43,244 nt of DNA from an uncultured Eubacteriales bacterium (lineage in GTDB: Bacteria > Bacillota > Clostridia > Lachnospirales > Lachnospiraceae), in NCBI GenBank assembly GCA_900319355.1, contig ONOC01000005.1, forward strand, positions 1 to 43,244, in the 5' to 3' direction. A program made the translations under genes and the position numbers. Numbering within the stretch: the first letter of the stretch is position 1; each line of letters starts with the position of its first letter. Below the pieces are notes generated by a model that was not told the DNA's origin, searched no databases, and saw only the letters and a program-made list of their open reading frames with translations. Positions 34,040 through 40,378 of the stretch are shown here, piece after piece.

Positions 34040-34945
34040 TCAGCCCTTGACTGCACCTGCCACAACGCCCTCGATGATGTACTTCTGTACGGCCATATAA
34101 AAGATTACGATCGGGATGATCGCCAGAACCAGCACGGCCATCATAGCGCCCCAGTCGATCTGTCCGTGTGACTGTTTCAGGAACTGAACTGCGATCGGAA
34201 TGGTGCGGTACTTCTTGATATCCAGAACCAGATAAGGAAGAAGGAAATCGTTCCAGATCCACATCGCATCAAGAATAGATACGGTGATGATTTCCGGCTT
34301 CATGACCGGCATGATGACTCTGAAGAAGCACTGAACCGGCGTGCAGCCGTCGATGCAGGCAGCCTCCTCAAGCTCGATCGGAATTTCCTTGACGAAGCCT
34401 GTGAACATGAAGACCGCAAGGCCTGCACCGAATCCCAGGTATACGATGGTAATTCCGACCGGGTTTGAGAGATGGAGAATGTTCGCAAACTTGGAGAGGG
34501 TGAACATGACCATCTGGAATGGTACGATCATGGAGAACATGCAGAGCACGTAAATCGTAGTGGAAAGTACGGATTTAACTCTCACAACGTACCATGCCGT
34601 CATAGAGCAGAACAGCACGATCAGTAAAACGGAAACAACCGTGATAAAAATCGAGTAGCCGAAGCATTTGAAGAAGTCTGTCTTCTGAATCGCATTCGCA
34701 TAGTTCTTCAGGCCGACAAAGGTCTTGGAGATGCCTGCTGCCCATCTGTCAAAGCCTCTGGAAAGCGGTATATAGCTCAGGCTGAACGGAGCCTTGAAGA
34801 TATACGCCTTTCTCTTAAAGGAGTTCATCAGAACGATCAGAAGCGGAAGAATCCAGAATATGGAAAGTACGGTAAAGAAGATGGTCCATGCCGCGCCGTG
34901 CTTTACTCTTCTTGCTGCGGAAACTTCATTCTTTTCCCTTGCCAT
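34040..34945 (-). CDS. Carbohydrate ABC transporter permease (MalG-like)
   Basis: A 301-residue inner-membrane protein with about six hydrophobic segments; the first is AWTIFFTVLSIFWILPLLIVLMNSF. The cytoplasmic EAA loop reads EEAACIDGCTPVQCFFRVIMPVMKPEI, the site that contacts the ATPase. CUT1 family, second-permease type. Its ATG directly follows the stop of the first permease (TAAATG), with AGGAGGTGG inside the upstream gene, so the two are translationally coupled. No ATP-binding subunit is encoded nearby. Maltodextrin is the likely substrate from context. Confidence 0.9.
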   Translation of the reverse strand: MAREKNEVSAARRVKHGAAWTIFFTVLSIFWILPLLIVLMNSFKRKAYIFKAPFSLSYIPLSRGFDRWAAGISKTFVGLKNYANAIQKTDFFKCFGYSIFITVVSVLLIVLFCSMTAWYVVRVKSVLSTTIYVLCMFSMIVPFQMVMFTLSKFANILHLSNPVGITIVYLGFGAGLAVFMFTGFVKEIPIELEEAACIDGCTPVQCFFRVIMPVMKPEIITVSILDAMWIWNDFLLPYLVLDIKKYRTIPIAVQFLKQSHGQIDWGAMMAVLVLAIIPIVIFYMAVQKYIIEGVVAGAVKG

Positions 34946-35803
34946 TTATGCCACCTCCTCTTTCTGCGTCGTCAGCTTATTCTGAACAAGTGCGATGACC
35001 GCAACCATGATGAAGAACAGAACAGCCTTGGCCTGTCCTACGCCCTGCCATCCGGTGGTACCGTACATCGTGTCGTAAATGTTCAGTGCAAGCAGCTGTG
35101 ACATCTTGCCCGGGTTGCCGTTTGTCAGGGCAAGGTTCTGATCGAAGAGCTTGAAGCCGTTCGTCAGGGTAAGGAAGGTGCAGATCGTGATCGTAGGACG
35201 GAGCTGCGGAAGAATGACATCCTTTACGATCTGATGACTGTTCGCGCCGTCGATTTTTGCGGCCTCGATCAGATCAGAAGGTACATTCTGAATACCTGCG
35301 ATGTAAATGATCATCATATATCCGATCTGCTGCCAGCAGACAACAATGACCAGTCCCCAGAAAGCGCTCCACTGCGTCGAAACGATGGTTTTCGAATAAT
35401 CATCCAGGATGGCGTTAAAAATCATCAGCCATACATAGGAAAGAACGATACCGCCGATCAGGTTCGGCAGGAAGAATGCCGTCCTGAAGAAGTTGGTTCC
35501 CCTGATGCCTCTGGTCAGTGCCATGGCAATGAGGAATGCCACCACGTTGATGATGATAACCGTCACTGCGGTGAAGAGGCATGTATACCAGATCGAATGC
35601 AGAAACGTTGTATCAAGCTTGCCGTTGACGTAAAAAATCTTCGTATAGTTCTGAAGTCCTGTCCACTTCCAGTCGGTTACGGTTGTGAACTTGCAGAATG
35701 AAAGGAAGATACCATAGACGAAAGGTACGATAAATCCGATAATGAACGCCGCAAACGTCGGAAGGACGAACAGTGGCCAGTATTTCTTAGTTGTCTTTGA
35801 CAT
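34946..35803 (-). CDS. Carbohydrate ABC transporter permease (MalF-like)
   Basis: A 285-residue membrane protein beginning MSKTTKKYWPLFVLPTFAAFIIGFIVPFVYGIFLSF, with about six membrane segments. The EAA loop is IEAAKIDGANSHQIVKDVILPQLRPTI. CUT1 family, first-permease type. GAGAGGG precedes the ATG. It is separated from the binding-protein gene by 214 nt that include a terminator hairpin at 35965-36000. It heads the two-permease pair and would form the heterodimeric channel with the MalG-like protein. Confidence 0.9.
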   Translation of the reverse strand: MSKTTKKYWPLFVLPTFAAFIIGFIVPFVYGIFLSFCKFTTVTDWKWTGLQNYTKIFYVNGKLDTTFLHSIWYTCLFTAVTVIIINVVAFLIAMALTRGIRGTNFFRTAFFLPNLIGGIVLSYVWLMIFNAILDDYSKTIVSTQWSAFWGLVIVVCWQQIGYMMIIYIAGIQNVPSDLIEAAKIDGANSHQIVKDVILPQLRPTITICTFLTLTNGFKLFDQNLALTNGNPGKMSQLLALNIYDTMYGTTGWQGVGQAKAVLFFIMVAVIALVQNKLTTQKEEVA

Positions 35804-35964
35804 TGATGTTCCCTCTCCATAAAACCTGCATCAGTCAGACTGCATGATTCAAATTCTCCGGATCCTCCGTATGCTGCCCGAAGGGCACAGAACCGGCCCT
35901 GATCTGCTCTGTATTCATATGGTTCTATGATCTTCAGGCGGCACACACAGGATGTATTTTCAGA

Positions 35965-36000
35965 AATAAGCCGGGTGGATGAAGGTGTCACCCACCCGGC
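35965..36000 (-). terminator. Hairpin terminator between the binding-protein and permease genes
   Basis: On the minus strand GCCGGGTGG and CCACCCGGC are perfect 9-nt arms around 13 nt, followed by TTATTT. It lies 18 nt behind the binding-protein stop. Partial termination here would give more binding protein than permease. Confidence 0.75.
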
Positions 36001-36017
36001 CGGATTTTCATAATGGC

Positions 36018-37538
36018 TTACTGAGCGCTGGAAGAAGAAACGGCTTCTCCGTCACTCTCATGAGCCAGTTTCCACTGATTAGCCCATCCGTCAACGAATG
36101 CGGTCTTAACGGCATCCCAGTCGCCGGAACCATCAGTGTAAGCGGTCAGAGCTGCAACAACATCTGCACGCCAGTCATCTACGTTCGGTGTAGCGTTGAA
36201 TGCCCATGCTACAGAAGTCTTGCCGTCTGCAGTGTAGGTTGCTGCCTTTGCGCCGAACTCGTTGGTCGGAGCATAGTCATCAGTAAAGGTATCGAACGGA
36301 GCGGACAGACCCATCGTATTGGTGATGGCATCGCGGCCCTCATCAGAAGTGATTACCCAGTTCAGGAAATCAAGAGAAGCATCGATATCTTCCTGTGATG
36401 CCTGGCTGTTGATTGCCCAGTGGTTCTCAGTACCAACAGCAAGTCCCTCGTTCTCATCGTCAACGCCGAAGTAAATCGGGATCATGTCCAGATCATCATC
36501 AGCGGTGAGGTAGCCGTTGTCACCGGAAGCATCCTTCAGTGCTGAGTACTCCCAGTCACCATTCTGATAGAAGATAGCCTCTTCCATACCGAACTCCTGC
36601 TCAGCGTTGTAAGTGCCGCCTGCCAGTGTCTTCGGATCAGCGCCGGAATCAGATACATACATATCCCAGACATTCTTGAACTGATCAAGATAAGTTCCCT
36701 TGATGGTCGGCTCACCGGCTGTCGGATCCTCAAGACCGTCATCTACGAATTCATAGTACAGCGGGAAGTTTGCCAGATGTCCGGAGAATCTCCAGGAAGA
36801 GCTGTCGTCCAGACCTGCGGATGTGAATGCTCCGGTCAGTTCTGTACCGAACTTCTGATTATACTCATCAATACGGCTCTGGATATCATCAGCGGTCTTC
36901 TTCAGGGTATCAAAATCCTTGATATCATCGATGGAGGAGATAACTGCATTATCCATGGTGCAGTAGTTGTCAAGCAGTGTCTTGTTTACGATGATGCCGT
37001 ATGCTTCGTAGCAGTTTGCAATACCTGCAACCTTGCCGTTGTAGTTGACATCAAGGGAATGATCCGTTACGTGTTTGTAGAGATCTGTGTCTTTCAGATC
37101 ATAGGTGTAGGCATCCCATGTCTGAGCATCGGTGGAGCTGCCGATATTGAAGATTGTCGGAGCTTCGCTCTTGGCCATCTCAGACTGAAGTGTGGTGGCA
37201 TACTGGCCATCGGCTGCGGTAACAACCGTCACATCAACGTTCGGGTTCTGCTTCATGTAGGTGGAAGCCAGATCCTGCCATGCCTCATCCGTCTCCGGTT
37301 TGAAGTTCAGCATGTAAACGGTACCTGATGCACTGCCGGACTCGGAAGATGCCTCAGCAGTCTCACTGGAAGCCTCCGCCGTCTCATTGGCTGAAGAACT
37401 GCTGGTTGCTGCAGCTGAAGATGCGCTTGCAGATTCTGCTGCGCTGCTGCTTGTTGCCGTTGATGAAGAGCCGCATCCTGCGATCATGCTGGCTGCCATT
37501 GCCGCACCAACCATGACACTAACAACTTGCTTTTTCAT
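36018..37538 (-). CDS. Sugar ABC transporter substrate-binding lipoprotein
   Basis: A 506-residue extracellular solute-binding protein. The signal peptide MKKQVVSVMVGAAMAASMIAGC ends in a lipobox, with the lipidated cysteine at 22. Residues 23-75 are a Ser/Ala/Glu-rich tether (SSAAESASASSAAATSSSS). The mature fold starts VYMLNFKPETDEAWQDLASTYMKQNPNVDVTVV and contains FYQNGDWEY and LAVGTENHWAINSQASQEDIDASLDFLNWVITSDEGRDAI, typical of family 1 sugar-binding proteins. The protein is notably acidic. AGAAGGAGG precedes the ATG. Four CcpA/LacI-type operators lie upstream. Maltodextrin binding is inferred from the neighbouring malQ and glgP genes. Confidence 0.92.
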   Translation of the reverse strand: MKKQVVSVMVGAAMAASMIAGCGSSSTATSSSAAESASASSAAATSSSSANETAEASSETAEASSESGSASGTVYMLNFKPETDEAWQDLASTYMKQNPNVDVTVVTAADGQYATTLQSEMAKSEAPTIFNIGSSTDAQTWDAYTYDLKDTDLYKHVTDHSLDVNYNGKVAGIANCYEAYGIIVNKTLLDNYCTMDNAVISSIDDIKDFDTLKKTADDIQSRIDEYNQKFGTELTGAFTSAGLDDSSSWRFSGHLANFPLYYEFVDDGLEDPTAGEPTIKGTYLDQFKNVWDMYVSDSGADPKTLAGGTYNAEQEFGMEEAIFYQNGDWEYSALKDASGDNGYLTADDDLDMIPIYFGVDDENEGLAVGTENHWAINSQASQEDIDASLDFLNWVITSDEGRDAITNTMGLSAPFDTFTDDYAPTNEFGAKAATYTADGKTSVAWAFNATPNVDDWRADVVAALTAYTDGSGDWDAVKTAFVDGWANQWKLAHESDGEAVSSSSAQ

Positions 37539-37580
37539 ACCTGTGTTTTCCTCCTTCTCTAGAAAACAATATGTACTTTT

Positions 37581-37596
37581 TTGATACCGTTTCCAA
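37581..37596. promoter_or_regulatory. cre/LacI-type operator 1
   Basis: TTGATACCGTTTCCAA; its reverse complement TTGGAAACGGTATCAA matches the cre pattern WTGNNARCGNWWWCAW at every fixed position. It lies 43 nt before the binding-protein start, a position that could block elongation. Confidence 0.75.
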
Positions 37597-37625
37597 ATCT
37601 CGTTGTAATTTCAATGTTTACTAAA

Positions 37626-37641
37626 TTTATAACGTTTTCAT
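37626..37641. promoter_or_regulatory. cre/LacI-type operator 2 (one mismatch)
   Basis: TTTATAACGTTTTCAT matches the cre pattern except G to T at position 3. On the minus strand it overlaps TATAAA, a possible -10 box of the binding-protein gene. Confidence 0.5.
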
Positions 37642-37681
37642 TATTTTTCTGAAACCATTGATTTAACTGGATTTGTTTTGT

Positions 37682-37697
37682 TTGGAAACGCTTTCTA
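37682..37697. promoter_or_regulatory. cre/LacI-type operator 3 (one mismatch)
   Basis: TTGGAAACGCTTTCTA matches the cre pattern except the A at position 15. It shares the TTGGAAACG core with operators 1 and 4. Confidence 0.65.
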
Positions 37698-37717
37698 TGG
37701 TTAGAAGATAACATCAT

Positions 37718-37733
37718 TTGGAAACGTTTTCAA
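37718..37733. promoter_or_regulatory. cre/LacI-type operator 4
   Basis: TTGGAAACGTTTTCAA is a full cre match and nearly a perfect palindrome. It is the most distal of the four sites from the binding-protein gene. Confidence 0.78.
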
Positions 37734-38036
37734 CTGCTTTTTAACAAAAAGTTCATATTTGGCAGGTATGTCCAATTTTGCAGCCTTGAATTTGTACAAT
37801 TTGTTAACAGGATGTGTCACATCGGACCGAAAAGGGTGATGTATCCGAGGGTCTGCTGTCCTGACAGCATCTGAACCATACCTGAGAATCCGGGTTTTCT
37901 TTCTTTTCTGTACAAAATTCAGGATTTCTTCTATATAATGATGTGGATGTCATAAGGATGATAACCGGATCGCTGTGCGCTCCGCGCATCTGTGATACGG
38001 AAATTTCCGGATACTGCCATACAGGAGGGGCTCATT
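37734..38036. other. 303-nt region between the operator cluster and the response regulator
   Basis: Contains no gene on either strand. It holds a small hairpin TGCTGT-CCTG-ACAGCA near 37855-37870 and the plus-strand -10 box at 37934-37939. The left part is A/T-rich and belongs to the binding-protein promoter region. Confidence 0.6.
37934..37939 (+). promoter_or_regulatory. Possible -10 box of the two-component operon
   Basis: A perfect TATAAT in CTATATAATGATGTGG, about 97 nt before the response-regulator ATG. No clear -35 box lies 16-18 nt upstream, so the promoter may need an activator such as the regulator itself. Confidence 0.5.
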
Positions 38037-38723
38037 ATGAGACTGCTGTTAGCTGAGGACGAAAAATCTCTGTCCCGCGCGCTCGTCAAGATCCTTGAGC
38101 ACGCCAACTACTCGGTTGATGCTGTTTATGATGGAGAAGAGGCACTTGAATATCTCGAAGCCGGGAATTATGACGGCCTGATCCTCGATATCATGATGCC
38201 GAAAATGGACGGGCTGACTGTTCTGAAGAAGATCCGCAGCAGAGGGAGTCAGCTTCCGGTTCTTCTGCTCACGGCAAAATCAGAAATCGAAGACAAGGTA
38301 ACGGGGCTGGACCTGGGCGCCAATGATTATCTGACCAAGCCGTTTGCACCGCCGGAGCTCCTTGCCAGAATACGGGCCATGACGCGCACGCAGTCACCGG
38401 TGCAGACAGACAGCGAACTTCACTTCGGCAACGTTACGCTGAATACCTCAACCTATGAACTGTCTTCGCCCGCAGCGAGCTTCCGCCTCGCCAACAAGGA
38501 ATATCAGATGATGGAGCTTCTGATGCGCAATCCGAAACAGCTGATCTCGGCAGAGCAGTTTCTGGATAAGATCTGGGGATATGACAGCGATGCTGAAACC
38601 AACGTTGTCTGGGTATATATTTCCTATCTCAGGAAGAAACTGACCGCGCTGAAGGCAAATATCTCCATCAAAGCAACAAGAAATGCCGGATATTCCCTTG
38701 AAATCGCAGCATCTGACAGCTGA
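38037..38723 (+). CDS. OmpR/PhoB-family response regulator
   Basis: A 228-residue DNA-binding response regulator. The receiver domain begins MRLLLAEDEKSLSRAL; Glu7/Asp8 form the acidic pocket, Asp51 (LILDIMMPKMDG) is the phosphorylation site, LLLTAKS carries the switch Thr, and DYLTKPF the conserved Lys. The C-terminal winged helix includes LANKEYQMMELLMRNPKQLISAEQFLDKIWGYDSDAETNVVWVYISYLRKKL. The ATG at 38037 follows AGGAGG and gives the normal start. The kinase gene follows 22 nt later. Possible targets include the surface lipoprotein gene convergent to it; no operator could be identified. Confidence 0.94.
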   Translation: MRLLLAEDEKSLSRALVKILEHANYSVDAVYDGEEALEYLEAGNYDGLILDIMMPKMDGLTVLKKIRSRGSQLPVLLLTAKSEIEDKVTGLDLGANDYLTKPFAPPELLARIRAMTRTQSPVQTDSELHFGNVTLNTSTYELSSPAASFRLANKEYQMMELLMRNPKQLISAEQFLDKIWGYDSDAETNVVWVYISYLRKKLTALKANISIKATRNAGYSLEIAASDS

Positions 38724-38745
38724 CCGCGCGGCAGAGGAAAATCAT

Positions 38746-40155
38746 ATGATCAGAAAATTACGCAGACGTTTCATCGTGGCAGCGATGGCCGCCGTTGTAC
38801 TTGTTCTTTTCGTCATCATGGGTACCATCAATATCCTGAATTACCACAATGTCGTCAGTGAATCGGATGCTGTTCTGCAGCTTCTGGCGGACAACAGCGG
38901 CTCCTTTCCCGATTCCATGGGGCAGAACGGCGGCGGTCAGATTCCGGAAAAGCCTGAAGACGTGAAATCAGACAGCAAATCCGGCATATCAGCCATGAAT
39001 GCCGGCGAGAATCCGGCCGGTGCCGATCCGGCAGACAGCATGGGCGGCAGCAGAAACAGCATGAATCCCGCCGATAACCCGAATGATCCTGCAAAGCAGG
39101 GCTTTTCTCTGTTCAGTTTTCTGCATGGGCAGAACGGCATGTCTGCCGAGACGCCATATGAATCCCGATATTTCACCGTGACCTTTGACGCTGAAGGAAA
39201 CGTAACAGATGCCAACGTGGAGAGCATTGCGGCCATTGACACCGACTCGGCCGAAGCGATGGCTGAATCCGTGCTGAGCAGCGGATCCGACAGAGGTTTT
39301 TCCGGATATTACCGCTATAAGAAAACGGAAAACGATGACAACGGTACCATGCTGATTTTTCTGGACTGCCAGAGAAGCCTCAGCAATGTCCGTTCCTTTC
39401 TGATCATCAGCATTCTCGTATGTCTGATCGGCACTGCCGCCGTCCTGATCCTCGTCATTCTTCTCTCCGCGCGGATCGTAAAGCCGGCGGAGGAAAGCTA
39501 CCTGAAGCAGAAACGCTTCATTACGGATGCCGGTCACGATCTGAAGACGCCGCTGACGGTCATTGACGCCGACGTGTCTGTCCTTGAGATGGATACCGGA
39601 AAAAATGAATGGCTGGACGACATTCTTGTGCAGACAAAAAGGATGACCGATCTGACAAACGATCTGATCTATCTTTCGCGGATGGACGAGGGAGAAAACC
39701 GGATGACGATGATTGATTTTCCTCTCTCGGATGTCATCTCCGAAACGGTGCAGTCCTTCCGTTCCCGTGCTCAGGTGGAAGAAAAAGACTTCGATTATGA
39801 AATAGAACCTATGATTACGTACTGCGGCGACGAAAAATATATGACACGGCTCGTCACCATCCTTCTCGACAACGCCTTCAAATATTCAGACGATCACGGC
39901 ATGATCCGTGTCAGCCTCCGGTCACATGGAAAAGGTTTTATATTGAAAGTATACAACACAGCCGAATCGGTTGACCACGAGACGCTGACCCACATGTTTG
40001 ACCGGTTCTACCGTGCCGACAAATCCCGTAATTCCTCCAGGGGCGGGTATGGCATCGGCCTTTCCATTGCCTCGGCGATCACAGCCGCCCATAAGGGAAA
40101 AATCACCGCATCATCCGATGACGGCCGGTCGATGCTGATCACCGCAACGTTCTGA
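38746..40155 (+). CDS. Sensor histidine kinase
   Basis: A 469-residue membrane kinase. A first membrane helix at about 9-31 (FIVAAMAAVVLVLFVIMGTINIL) and a second at about 217-242 (SFLIISILVCLIGTAAVLILVILL) enclose an extracellular domain of about 185 residues. That domain has a low-complexity Gly/Asn/Asp/Met/Pro-rich part at about 48-120, and a structured part ESRYFTVTFDAEGNVTDANVESIAAID. The phosphoacceptor is His264 in DAGHDLKTPLTVIDADV. The ATPase domain shows LLDNAFKYSDDHG (N box) and FDRFYRADKSRNSSRGGYGIGLSIA. AGAGGAAAA precedes the ATG at 38746. The stimulus is unknown. Confidence 0.94.
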   Translation: MIRKLRRRFIVAAMAAVVLVLFVIMGTINILNYHNVVSESDAVLQLLADNSGSFPDSMGQNGGGQIPEKPEDVKSDSKSGISAMNAGENPAGADPADSMGGSRNSMNPADNPNDPAKQGFSLFSFLHGQNGMSAETPYESRYFTVTFDAEGNVTDANVESIAAIDTDSAEAMAESVLSSGSDRGFSGYYRYKKTENDDNGTMLIFLDCQRSLSNVRSFLIISILVCLIGTAAVLILVILLSARIVKPAEESYLKQKRFITDAGHDLKTPLTVIDADVSVLEMDTGKNEWLDDILVQTKRMTDLTNDLIYLSRMDEGENRMTMIDFPLSDVISETVQSFRSRAQVEEKDFDYEIEPMITYCGDEKYMTRLVTILLDNAFKYSDDHGMIRVSLRSHGKGFILKVYNTAESVDHETLTHMFDRFYRADKSRNSSRGGYGIGLSIASAITAAHKGKITASSDDGRSMLITATF

Positions 40156-40214
40156 GTTTTTTCTGCCGCACGCTGATTCAGGCTGGCATCAGAAGCCTTT
40201 TCTCTCTCTGACAG

Positions 40215-40262
40215 CAGGCGGCACGGTCACGGAAGACACAGGCGGCACGGTCACGGAAGACA
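40215..40262. repeat. Perfect 24-nt direct repeat, two copies
   Basis: Copies at 40215-40238 and 40239-40262 are identical and contiguous; each begins CAGGCGGCACGG and ends GGAAGACA. It starts 60 nt behind the kinase stop codon. Confidence 0.9.
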
Positions 40263-40269
40263 GCAGAAA

Positions 40270-40299
40270 GCGGCGGCACATCTTTCGATGCGCCGCCGC
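40270..40299. terminator. Bidirectional terminator-like hairpin
   Basis: GCGGCGGC-A-CATC-TTTC-GATG-C-GCCGCCGC: a 12-pair stem with one mismatch, followed by CCTTTAT on the plus strand and TTTC on the minus strand. T-runs are short, but the stem is very strong. It serves the ends of both convergent operons. Confidence 0.6.
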
Positions 40300-40378
40300 C
40301 CTTTATCACAGAACCGCCGAATCAGTGCGGTTCCGGGGCAGGCTGCCTGCCCTCTTTCGGGGAAAAGGAAACGCCTTA

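Larger units (their letters stand above)
40156..40378. other. Convergent region between the kinase and lipoprotein genes
   Basis: No gene. It holds a 24-nt direct repeat and a row of hairpins, entered separately: 40270-40299, GAACCGC/GCGGTTC near 40311-40334, and GGGCAGG/CCTGCCC near 40337-40353. Two convergent operons end here. Confidence 0.6.

Noticed and set aside
35677-35991. 104-codon minus-strand open frame before the first permease gene
   Set aside because: Overlaps the permease start and the terminator; Ser/Arg-rich with no motif.
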